From assembly GCA_025463545.1 (NCBI GenBank), contig JAODAR010000001.1, positions 1 through 64,000 on the forward strand: a stretch of 64,000 nt of DNA. The letters are read 5' to 3'. Both the position numbers and the translations under genes were made by a program. Positions within the stretch are counted from its first letter, which is position 1. Each line of letters begins with the position of its first letter. The notes under the pieces are model-generated. The model worked only from the letters and a program-made list of their open reading frames with translations. It searched no databases and was not told the DNA's origin. Shown piece after piece: positions 56,326 through 64,000 of the stretch. This DNA comes from Microbacteriaceae bacterium. Lineage in GTDB: Bacteria; Actinomycetota; Actinomycetes; Actinomycetales; Microbacteriaceae.

Positions 56326-57816
56326 ATGACCTCGGAGACTTTTTTCCCCTCAACCCTGTCGGGCATCGACCCGGACGACCTCGAGGTCACCCTTCGCGTT
56401 CTCGCTTCGCTGAGCGAGATGGACCCGGAGCATCCGGACTTCACGACCGTGCGCCAGGCCACAGCGAAGATGTTCAAGTCGGTCAAGACCGTGCGTCGCG
56501 CCGAGAAGCGGCAGGCGATCGCGGAGGCGGACCGCAGCGTGATAGCCGCCACCGCGACCGGCGCTCCCACTCGCATCGACGACGAGACCCGCGGCGCCCA
56601 GCTCACCCAGGGCGTCGATGCGCCGACGGCCGGTGAGCTGCTGGTTCCCCGCGCCTGCTACATCTGCAAGCAGAAGTACACCCTTGTGGACGCGTTTTAC
56701 CACCAGTTGTGCCCCAGCTGTGCGATGACGAGCCACCAGAAGCGTGATGCCAGGACGGATCTCACCGGCAAGCGCGCACTCCTCACCGGGGGTCGGGCGA
56801 AGATCGGCATGTACATCGCGCTCCGACTCCTCCGGGACGGCGCCCACACGACGATCACCACGCGCTTCCCGCGCGACGCTGTTCGCCGGTTCGCAGCCAT
56901 GCCCGATTCCGCGGACTGGCTGCACCGTCTCCGCATCGTCGGCATCGACTTGCGCGACCCGGCCCAGGTCGTCGGACTCGCCGACTCGGTCGCAGAGCAG
57001 GGTCCGTTGGACATCCTGATCAACAACGCCGCCCAGACGGTGCGGCGCTCTCCCGGTTCGTATTCACCGCTCGTCGAAGCCGAACAGTCGCCGCTACCGG
57101 ATGGGCCGATGCCGGAGATCGTGACCTTCGGGCACACCAGCGACGCGCATCCGCTCGCCCTGGCCGCATCGGTGGCGAGCCATCCGATCCTGGCGGCAGC
57201 CGCCATCGCGGGAACCGGCGCCCTGACCGCCGACGACCTGACCAACCTGGCACTCGCCCACGGTTCGTCGTCGCTCGAGCGCCTGGCGGCCGGGACCGCG
57301 ATCGACGCGGGCGGACTCGTGCCGGACCTTCACCACGAGAACAGCTGGACCGCGAACGTGCAGGACGTCGACCCGCTGGAGATGCTCGAAGTGCAGCTGT
57401 GCAACACGACTGCACCATTCTTGTTGGTGAGCCGTCTCCGAGCCTCGATGGCGGCATCCGCTGCTCGACGTACCTACGTGGTGAACGTGTCGGCGATGGA
57501 AGGTGTGTTCGGCCGCGGTTACAAGGGGCCGGGGCACCCCCACACGAATATGGCCAAGGCCGCCCTCAACATGTTGACCCGCACCAGCGCCAAGGAAATG
57601 CTTTCCGACGGCATCCTGATGACGAGCGTCGACACGGGCTGGATCACCGACGAACGCCCGCATCCGACCAAGGTGCGCCTGGCCGAAGAAGGCTTCCACG
57701 CGCCGCTTGACCTGGTCGACGGCGCTGCCCGCGTGTACGACCCGATCGTGCGGGGTGAGGCCGGCGAAGACGTGTACGGCGTCTTCCTCAAGGATTACCA
57801 GCCCGCAGCCTGGTAG
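56326..57816 (+). CDS. SDR-type oxidoreductase with N-terminal zinc ribbon
   Basis: 496 residues, about twice a normal SDR. Residues 1-110 are helical and unassigned; a zinc ribbon follows (C111, C114, C129, C132); the Rossmann domain begins near 148 with TGGRAKIG at 154-161 as the NAD(P) loop, NNAA at 233-236, then a 110-residue insertion (240-350). The catalytic Ser is likely S389 in NVSAMEG. At the YxxxK position the sequence is T407-N-M-A-K411, so the usual Tyr is replaced by Thr; Tyr399 nearby might serve instead. Substrate unknown. Leaderless start. Confidence 0.88.
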   Translation: MTSETFFPSTLSGIDPDDLEVTLRVLASLSEMDPEHPDFTTVRQATAKMFKSVKTVRRAEKRQAIAEADRSVIAATATGAPTRIDDETRGAQLTQGVDAPTAGELLVPRACYICKQKYTLVDAFYHQLCPSCAMTSHQKRDARTDLTGKRALLTGGRAKIGMYIALRLLRDGAHTTITTRFPRDAVRRFAAMPDSADWLHRLRIVGIDLRDPAQVVGLADSVAEQGPLDILINNAAQTVRRSPGSYSPLVEAEQSPLPDGPMPEIVTFGHTSDAHPLALAASVASHPILAAAAIAGTGALTADDLTNLALAHGSSSLERLAAGTAIDAGGLVPDLHHENSWTANVQDVDPLEMLEVQLCNTTAPFLLVSRLRASMAASAARRTYVVNVSAMEGVFGRGYKGPGHPHTNMAKAALNMLTRTSAKEMLSDGILMTSVDTGWITDERPHPTKVRLAEEGFHAPLDLVDGAARVYDPIVRGEAGEDVYGVFLKDYQPAAW

Positions 57817-57889
57817 GAGCCGCGCAGGCCGCATGGAGCCGGCGTATCGTTATGAGAGCAGCACCGGTCTCATCGAGGGGAGGGCTGTG

Positions 57890-58114
57890 ATGCCCAATAC
57901 ATCTGACTTACCGCCGATCGAACTCTGGTGGCCGCGTTTGGATATTCCGGCCAAGCAGTGGCTGGTGGCACACGGTGAAGAGCCGATTCCCGCGCGCATC
58001 CTCACGGAGATCTGCACGCTGTGTGAGACGGCGGACCTGCCGGCGGACGCCCAGGTCACGCTTTCCACCGCTGACCGCGGTTACATTGCGACGCAGGTGG
58101 AGCCGGTCGATTGA
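57890..58114 (+). CDS. Small conserved-looking protein
   Basis: 74 residues, rich in Pro and Trp at the N-terminus (LPPIELWWPRLDIPAKQWL), with a middle CTLCETADLPADA. GAGGGGAGGG precedes the ATG. Family not recognised. It stands between the SDR and old-yellow-enzyme genes on the same strand. Confidence 0.7.
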   Translation: MPNTSDLPPIELWWPRLDIPAKQWLVAHGEEPIPARILTEICTLCETADLPADAQVTLSTADRGYIATQVEPVD

Positions 58115-58207
58115 ATCCGGAATGGCAGCATCCGGAATAGCAGCGGAAGCGAACGCGTTCCGTTGATGGCGCCGTCGGTGGCGGCGCACACTCGGAAGGC
58201 CTCATAC

Positions 58208-59281
58208 ATGAATCTGTTCACGCCCGTTTCTCTTGGCGACCTGCACCTGCCCAACCGGGTCACGATGGCGCCGCTGACCCGGTTGCGCTCGGACGAATCC
58301 GGGGTTCCAGGCAGCCTGATCGCAGAGCACTATGCGCAACGGGCCAGTATGGGACTGATCGTCACGGAGGGCACTTTCCCGAGCGCTGAGTCTCGTACCT
58401 TCATCGGGCAGCCGGGCATCGTAACCGAAGAGCAGGTGGCTGGCTGGCGCCGGGTTGCTGACGCTGTCCATGCCAACGGTGGCCGCATTGTGGTGCAATT
58501 GATGAACGGTGGACGGGTGTCACACACGGACATCACTGGGGCCGACCGCATTGTCGCTCCGACTGCGATCGCCGTTGACGGACTGGTTCGAACGCACACC
58601 GGGAAGGTGCCGTTTGAGGTTCCGCACGCGCTCTCGACCGCTGAACTCGCCGTTGTCACGGACGAATTCGTCACCGCCGCGCGGAACGCGATCGCTGCTG
58701 GGCTGGACGGTGTCGAGATCCACGGCGCGAACGGCTACCTCTTGCATCAGTTCCTGTCCCCGGCTTCGAACAATCGGGAGGACGAGTTCGGTGGATCACC
58801 GGAGAACCGAGCACGATTCATTGTTCAGGTGGCCCGAGCCGTCGCCGCTGCGATCGGTTCCGGTCGGGTGGGAATACGCATCTCCCCGATGCACAACATC
58901 CAGGATGTGCTTGAAACTGATCTCGCCGATGTCACCGCCACGTACGACGCGCTTGCCGACGGGATCGCGCCGCTCGGCCTTGCCTACCTGAGCATCCTGC
59001 ACAGCGAACCGTCCGGGGCACTCGTGCAGGGCATTCGTGCGCGCTTCGGCGGCCCGACCATCGTCAACAGCGGGTTCAGCACGGTGACAACTCGCACCGA
59101 AGCCATCGCCCTGGTCGAGGAGTCCCACGCGGACGCTGTCGCGATTGGCCGTCTCGCGATCGCGAATCCGGACCTCATCGAACGCTGGGCGGCCGAAGAG
59201 GATGAGAACGAGCCGAACGCTGCGACGTTCTACGCCGCGGGTGCCGAGGGCTACACGGACTACCCGCGCCTGAGCGCGTAG
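58208..59281 (+). CDS. Old yellow enzyme-type alkene reductase
   Basis: 357 residues, FMN TIM barrel. Signature segments: NLFTPVSLGDLHLPNRVTMAPLTRLRS at the start, RIVVQLMNGGRVSH, and EIHGANGYLLHQFLSP with SNNREDEFGGSPENR, the OYE active-site region (HGAN). It reduces activated C=C bonds with NADPH; the natural substrate is unknown. ATG 58208 begins at the family start; GGAAGG is 10 nt upstream. Confidence 0.93.
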   Translation: MNLFTPVSLGDLHLPNRVTMAPLTRLRSDESGVPGSLIAEHYAQRASMGLIVTEGTFPSAESRTFIGQPGIVTEEQVAGWRRVADAVHANGGRIVVQLMNGGRVSHTDITGADRIVAPTAIAVDGLVRTHTGKVPFEVPHALSTAELAVVTDEFVTAARNAIAAGLDGVEIHGANGYLLHQFLSPASNNREDEFGGSPENRARFIVQVARAVAAAIGSGRVGIRISPMHNIQDVLETDLADVTATYDALADGIAPLGLAYLSILHSEPSGALVQGIRARFGGPTIVNSGFSTVTTRTEAIALVEESHADAVAIGRLAIANPDLIERWAAEEDENEPNAATFYAAGAEGYTDYPRLSA

Positions 59282-59341
59282 CTGGCTGTCGGTCTCTCAG
59301 TGCGGCGCTGACCCAGCGTTCACATCCGGCTCCGCTTCCCG

Positions 59342-59400
59342 TGAGGCGCGTATGTAACACCTTCGATCGCGAAATGAAGGTGCGATATACGTGCTTCAGC
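59342..59400. repeat. Palindromic repeat, copy 2
   Basis: Aligns without gaps to 29637-29695 (44 of 59 identical), including the outer TGAGG...TTCAGC and the central TTCGAT...GAAGGTGCG. It lies between the convergent old-yellow-enzyme and quinone-oxidoreductase genes, as copy 1 lies between convergent genes. The remainder of 59282-59511 shows nothing else. Confidence 0.7.
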
Positions 59401-59511
59401 GCGGTGCGACGAAGACTCGGTCCGGGGATCGCCTCCTGACCGGTGGGTGCGGTGCGATGGGGGTGGCTGCGATGCGATCGGGGTATGCCTTCCTGCATTT
59501 CGGCTGCGGGC

Positions 59512-60549
59512 TTACTCCGACGCCAGCCCGCGGTCGACCGTGACGAGCACCTTGCCGACCGCGCCGCTTTCCACCGCTCGATGCGCCTCCGGAGTGTCTT
59601 CGATCCTGAAACGATGCAACGGGAGGCCCACGTCGTCGCCGACGCCGAATGCGCCGGCTGTGATGGCTGCGTTGATATCTTCAGCGGCATGGGCCAGCGT
59701 GTCACCGTCCATCGTGTACAGAAGGATGAACTGGTAGCGGGCATTGAGGCCCATATTCCTGCGAATATCGACAGTCATGAGCTGGGCACCATTGTTGGCG
59801 TATACCGCGATGGTGCCGCGGGTCTTCAGCACGCTGAGGTCAAGCTCGGCGTTGACGCCCACTGCGACCTCGACCACGAGGTCGACGCCCGACGGCGCCA
59901 GCGCGCGGATCTGCGATGCCGCGTCGGCGTCGGTGTAGTTGACCACGTGATGGCTTCCCGCTGCTGCCGCGAGCGCAGCTTTAGGCTGTCCGCTCACTGT
60001 GGCGATGACTGTTGCCCCCGCCCACCGCGCCAGCTGGATCGCGGCGTTCCCCACTGCACCGGCACCCCCAGCCACGAGAACGACCCGTCCGTCAAGCGCA
60101 CCGGGGTGAAGTCGGGTCGGACCATCCTCGGCGACGGTGAGTGCCCGGTACGCGGTGACCGCCGGGACTCCGATGCTGGCGCCCAGCTCGAAGCTCGCGC
60201 CAGGTGGCAGCCGGAACACACGTTCAACCGGCAACACCGTGAACTCCTGCGCGGTGCCGAAGGAGGGCCGCTGGTAGGCGGCGAGCGTCAGCCAGACGCG
60301 GTCGCCCACTGCGAGGGAATCCACGCCTGTGCCCAGAGCGTCGACGGTGCCAGCCCCATCCTGGTTGGGAACCGTTTCGACGCCCGCCCCGTCCCCTGTG
60401 GCCCCGCTGCGGTTTTTCCAGTCGGTCGGGTTGACGCCGGACACCGCGACCTTGACGCGGACTTCGCCCGCTCCTGGTTCGGGGACCGCGCGATCAACCA
60501 GTCGAAGTACCGAAGCGTCGCCGTTCTCGGTATGGATAATCGCTCTCAT
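59512..60549 (-). CDS. NADPH:quinone oxidoreductase family (MDR) protein
   Basis: 345 residues. Zinc-independent medium-chain reductase: GVNPTDWKNRSG in the catalytic domain, and the coenzyme loop LVAGGAGAVGNAAIQLARWAGATVIATV. It starts with MRAIIHTENGDASVLRL. Reduces quinones or enones with NADPH; the exact substrate is unknown. It follows the DUF2332 gene by 5 nt. Confidence 0.92.
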   Translation of the reverse strand: MRAIIHTENGDASVLRLVDRAVPEPGAGEVRVKVAVSGVNPTDWKNRSGATGDGAGVETVPNQDGAGTVDALGTGVDSLAVGDRVWLTLAAYQRPSFGTAQEFTVLPVERVFRLPPGASFELGASIGVPAVTAYRALTVAEDGPTRLHPGALDGRVVLVAGGAGAVGNAAIQLARWAGATVIATVSGQPKAALAAAAGSHHVVNYTDADAASQIRALAPSGVDLVVEVAVGVNAELDLSVLKTRGTIAVYANNGAQLMTVDIRRNMGLNARYQFILLYTMDGDTLAHAAEDINAAITAGAFGVGDDVGLPLHRFRIEDTPEAHRAVESGAVGKVLVTVDRGLASE

Positions 60550-60554
60550 CGCCG

Positions 60555-61550
60555 TCAGCCCAGCCAGTGCAGCGTGCGCCCGTGCGGCTGCGTGAACGCG
60601 ATCGGTTCTTGATCAAGAGCCAGCACGAAGTTCGTCGAGTCGTCGGGCCGCACGACCAGGCGTTCCATCACTCCGGGCACAACCGTTTGGCCCTCATTCG
60701 CCAGCCAGCGCACCGGCAGGCGTCTCATGGCCTCAACGAACCGGCGCCGAGCAGGCTCATCCAGATAGGCGAGAACCACGGTATGAAACACGACAACGGA
60801 TGCCCCGGCCGGCGCCCGCGCCACCAGTGCCTCGATCTCGGAGTTGAGATCGCCCTTCACGATTTCCACGGGCTCGGACCGAGCCACCGTGAGCGCGGCC
60901 CGCAATCGCGCCCGCCTGTCCCCGTGCTCGGGCCAGATCAGTGCTTCAAGCCAGGCCACGTCGTCCGGATCGTTCACATCGAGTGGGTTGAGGTCGATGC
61001 CGGCGCGCCAGACGACCTCGGGCAGGTGTTCCGGGAACGGCACAGGGCCGGAAGCCGCGCAGTCGAGAACGACCGGGCTCGGTCCGTTGGCGGGATGCAG
61101 CAACCGCACACTGCCGTCGGCCAGCGTGTACCGGTAGCTGTAACGGTCCGGGTGCAGGCACAGGCCGGCGGCTGCGCCCACCTCGATCAGCGCCAACGGT
61201 CCGGGGATGGCGGCGAGCGCAGGGAGCAGCGTGGCACAGCGGCCCGCCTCGTTGGTCTGGGTGGCGTGGGTGAGGCAGACCTGCTCCACCTCGGCCCAAT
61301 GCTGGGCCAGCCAGGCCGCGAAGGTGGGATAGTCGCTGACCGCCGCACCAGAGAAACGGGCAGCGCTGAAGACCAGGTTCGGCTGGCGCTTGGCCGACGG
61401 AAGGCTGTTGATGAGATCAATGGTCGCGGTATCACCGGCCACGCCGTGCGCCCACGCCTCGTAGCAGTCGCTCATGCCGCGCGCTTCGACGTCGGCAAAG
61501 GCACGATAACGCTCTGCGGTGTCCGCCTGCAGATCCATGCTCGTTCTCAT
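60555..61550 (-). CDS. DUF2332 family protein
   Basis: 331 residues. The DUF2332 signature is seen in YEAWAHGVAGDTATIDLINSLPSAKRQPNLVFSAARFSGA and ALIEVGAAAGLCLHPDRYSYRY, the latter resembling a degenerate SAM-binding methyltransferase loop. C-terminal VVVFHTVVLAYLDEPARRRF is also typical. Function unknown. The start is ATG 61550; ATG 61538 is also possible. Confidence 0.88.
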   Translation of the reverse strand: MRTSMDLQADTAERYRAFADVEARGMSDCYEAWAHGVAGDTATIDLINSLPSAKRQPNLVFSAARFSGAAVSDYPTFAAWLAQHWAEVEQVCLTHATQTNEAGRCATLLPALAAIPGPLALIEVGAAAGLCLHPDRYSYRYTLADGSVRLLHPANGPSPVVLDCAASGPVPFPEHLPEVVWRAGIDLNPLDVNDPDDVAWLEALIWPEHGDRRARLRAALTVARSEPVEIVKGDLNSEIEALVARAPAGASVVVFHTVVLAYLDEPARRRFVEAMRRLPVRWLANEGQTVVPGVMERLVVRPDDSTNFVLALDQEPIAFTQPHGRTLHWLG

Positions 61551-61664
61551 ACAGTCACCCTAATCAGGGCTGGCACCCTAATCATGGCTAGGCTTGATTA
61601 TTGTGCACCGGCGCCACAAGAACCTGTGCAGTGTCGAGTCCCCGAGAACCAAATGGAGAAGCTG

Positions 61665-64000
61665 TTGCCCGGAGAAAACCTCACCCGCGTTGAAGCCCAG
61701 GAGCGTAAGGCGCTCGTATCGGTTCACAGCTACGACGTCACCCTCGACCTGACGACGGGTCCGGAAACCTTCCGCAGCACAACCACCGTGAAATTCGGCG
61801 CGCTGCCGGGCAGCTCCACCTTCATCGACGCGATCACGCGCACCGTGCACTCGGTGACCCTCAACGGGGCTGAGCTCGACCCGGTTGCCGTGAGTGACGG
61901 CATCCGCATTCAACTCGATAATCTCGCCGACGAGAACGAGCTCACCGTGGTCTCCGACGCCATATACACCAACACCGGTGAGGGCCTGCACCGTTTTGTC
62001 GACCCGGTCGACGACGAGGTCTACCTGTACAGCCAGTTCGAGGTACCGGACTCCCGCCGCATGTTCGCCGTGTTCGAGCAGCCCGATCTGAAGGCCACCT
62101 TCCGCTTCACGGTGACCGCTCCGAGCGCCTGGGAAGTCGTCTCCAACTCGCCCACTCCCACGCCGACGGATGCCGGCAACGGCGCATCCACCTGGGCGTT
62201 CGAACCGACCCACGTGATCTCCAGCTACATCACTGCGCTGGTTGCCGGGCCCTACGCGGTGGTGCGCAGCGAACTGACCTCCAGCGACGGGCGAGTGATC
62301 CCGCTCGGAATCTTCAGCCGCAAGAGCCTGTTCGAGTATCTGGATGCGGACTACATCTTCGAGAAGACGCGCCAGGGCTTCGCCTACTTCGAAAAGAAGT
62401 TCGACTACCCGTACCCATTCACCAAGTACGACCAGCTCTTTGTGCCGGAATTCAACGCCGGCGCCATGGAGAACGCCGGCGCGGTGACCTTCACCGAGAC
62501 TTATGTGTTCCGCTCCAAGGTCACCGACGCGATCAAGGAACGCCGTGTCGTCACCATCCTGCATGAGCTGGCTCACATGTGGTTCGGCGACCTGGTCACC
62601 ATGAAGTGGTGGAACGACCTGTGGCTGAACGAGTCGTTCGCCGAGTGGGCGTCGACCATGGCCACCGCCGAAGCCACGGAGTGGCGCGAGGCATGGACCA
62701 CCTTCGCCGCAATGGAGAAGAGCTGGGCCTACAAGCAGGACCAGCTGCCGTCGACTCACCCCGTCGTTGCCACCATCAACGACCTCGAAGACGTGCAGGT
62801 CAACTTCGACGGCATCACCTATGCCAAGGGCGGATCGGTGCTCAAGCAGCTGGTCGCCTGGGTTGGGATCGACGCGTTCTTCGCCGGGGTCTCCGCCTAC
62901 TTCAAGAAGAACGAGTGGGGCAACACCGAGCTCAGCGACCTGCTCGGCGAACTCGAGATCTCCAGCGGCCGTGACCTCTCCGAGTGGTCGAAGCTGTGGC
63001 TGGAAACCGCCGGCGTCAACACGCTCCGCCCCGACATCACCACGGACGCCGCAGGAACCATCACCGGCTTCGCCGTCCTGCAGACCGCGGCAGCCGACTA
63101 CCCCACCATCCGCCCGCACCGCCTCGCGATCGGCTTCTACGACTTCGACACCGAAGCCGGCCAGGTGCACGGGCCGCTCGTGCGCACGCACCGGGTGGAG
63201 CTCGACGTCGACGGGGAGCGAACGGATGTCGCGGAGCTGGTCGGCCGCGTCCGCCCGGCCCTCGTGCTGTTGAACGACGACGACCTGGCCTACGCCAAGG
63301 TCCGGCTCGACTCCGCTTCACGGGCGGTTGCGATCGAGAACCTCGCCGCGATCGAGAGCCCGTTGGCACGCTCCCTGGTCTGGGGCTCGGTCTGGGACTC
63401 GACCCGCGACGCCGAAACCTCGCCGCGCGACTTCGTGCGCCTGGTCCTGAACAACATCGCAACTGAGACCGAATCGACCACACTCCGCACGGTGCTCGGC
63501 CAGCTGGTGCTCACGGCCACCCAGTACGTTGCTCCGGAACACCGCGCCGCCGTCATGACCGAGGTCGGGGACGCACTGCTCGCCCTCGCTCGCGGTGCGG
63601 AAGCAGGCAGCGACGCACAATTCCAGTTCGTCAAGGTACTCGCATCCGTTGCGGCGACCGGAGACCAGCTGGACGCGCTCGCCGGCCTCCTCGACGGATC
63701 CGCGCCGCTGCCGGGGCTCACGGTCGACACTGACCTCGCCTGGGAGCTGCTCACCGGCCTGGTTGCCGGCGGCCGGGCCGGAACCAGCGAAATCGACGAA
63801 GCCCTGGCCAAGGACAACACCGCCACCGGCGCCCAGTCGGCAGCTCAGGCGCGTGCCGCGATCCCCACTCCGGAGGGCAAGCGCGCCGCCTGGTCGTCAC
63901 TGATCGACGTGGACACCGCGCCGAATACAATCGTGCGGATGACCGCTGCGGGGTTCCTGCGGGCGCAGGATACTGCGCTGCTGGCGCCGTTCGTGCCGGA
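61665..64000 (+). CDS. pepN: Aminopeptidase N (M1), 5' part
   Basis: The first 778 codons of PepN, running off the window end. The exopeptidase motif GAMENAG is at 266-272 and the zinc site HELAH at 300-304, with E323 completing HExxH-x18-E. The start chosen is TTG 61665, which has GGAGAAG upstream and gives the family N-terminus MPGENLTRVEAQER; the in-frame ATG at 61653 would add four residues (MEKL) but has no good ribosome-binding site. Cytoplasmic enzyme that removes N-terminal residues. The start is divergent from the DUF2332 gene. Confidence 0.95.
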   Translation, partial: MPGENLTRVEAQERKALVSVHSYDVTLDLTTGPETFRSTTTVKFGALPGSSTFIDAITRTVHSVTLNGAELDPVAVSDGIRIQLDNLADENELTVVSDAIYTNTGEGLHRFVDPVDDEVYLYSQFEVPDSRRMFAVFEQPDLKATFRFTVTAPSAWEVVSNSPTPTPTDAGNGASTWAFEPTHVISSYITALVAGPYAVVRSELTSSDGRVIPLGIFSRKSLFEYLDADYIFEKTRQGFAYFEKKFDYPYPFTKYDQLFVPEFNAGAMENAGAVTFTETYVFRSKVTDAIKERRVVTILHELAHMWFGDLVTMKWWNDLWLNESFAEWASTMATAEATEWREAWTTFAAMEKSWAYKQDQLPSTHPVVATINDLEDVQVNFDGITYAKGGSVLKQLVAWVGIDAFFAGVSAYFKKNEWGNTELSDLLGELEISSGRDLSEWSKLWLETAGVNTLRPDITTDAAGTITGFAVLQTAAADYPTIRPHRLAIGFYDFDTEAGQVHGPLVRTHRVELDVDGERTDVAELVGRVRPALVLLNDDDLAYAKVRLDSASRAVAIENLAAIESPLARSLVWGSVWDSTRDAETSPRDFVRLVLNNIATETESTTLRTVLGQLVLTATQYVAPEHRAAVMTEVGDALLALARGAEAGSDAQFQFVKVLASVAATGDQLDALAGLLDGSAPLPGLTVDTDLAWELLTGLVAGGRAGTSEIDEALAKDNTATGAQSAAQARAAIPTPEGKRAAWSSLIDVDTAPNTIVRMTAAGFLRAQDTALLAPFVP

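Noticed and set aside
61578..63191. Minus-strand open frame of 537 codons opposite pepN
   Set aside because: Pure antisense of the M1 aminopeptidase; no ribosome-binding site and no recognisable fold.

Overview
The window reads as a high-GC actinobacterial chromosome, most likely a member of the Microbacteriaceae. This rests on the dense codon bias, the long actinobacterial-type IleRS under a T-box leader, the mycothiol-type DsbA-like protein, the paired clpP1/clpP2, and recurrent actinobacterial small families (DUF4031, DUF4233, DUF2332, DUF1905). The genus cannot be fixed from sequence alone.

Layout. (1) 150-6222 is a small genomic island inserted at the 3' end of a tRNA-Ala(GGC) gene. It is bounded by a 30-bp exact direct repeat and carries a two-gene zinc-phospholipase-C-like cassette, a DUF1643-like gene, a small unknown gene and a chimeric ORF in which an excisionase-type HTH is joined to an alpha/beta-hydrolase tail. 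No integrase is visible. (2) 6341-13259 is a minus-strand housekeeping block: rplU-rpmA, obg-proB-proA, a small membrane gene, nadD, a tail-anchored acidic protein and rsfS. (3) 13482-23553 holds a DUF4031 gene, RNase E/G, a VKOR-family protein, and an overlapping ileS-folC-DUF4233-ndk operon with a T-box leader. (4) 23554-33647 is transport and regulation: a TetR regulator, a four-gene ABC peptide/nickel-type importer, then a TetR gene with two MFS drug exporters behind a double operator. (5) 33794-45411 is translation and protein quality control: valS, a GNAT gene, a methyltransferase, an M3 peptidase, clpP1-clpP2, clpX and tig, with an unusual 849-bp repeat-rich gap between clpP1 and tig and a tRNA-Pro before tig. 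(6) 45592-64000 is mostly accessory and metabolic: tRNA-Gly, a DUF1801/DUF1905/YdeI cassette, a two-component system, an amidohydrolase, a PaiB-like protein, Nei-type glycosylase, rpiB, an SRPBCC/ArsR pair, a DsbA-like protein, a zinc-ribbon SDR, an old yellow enzyme, a quinone oxidoreductase, a DUF2332 protein, and the first 778 codons of pepN.

Themes across the window: many genes are coupled by 4- to 8-bp start/stop overlaps; several genes look leaderless, with a -10 hexamer exactly 6 nt before the start codon; and short 15-18 bp tandem repeats sit at gene edges or inside genes in at least seven places. The best candidate for something undescribed is the integrase-less tRNA-Ala island and its Zn-PLC/Cys-His-rich gene pair. 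No CRISPR array, rRNA or insertion-sequence transposase was seen.
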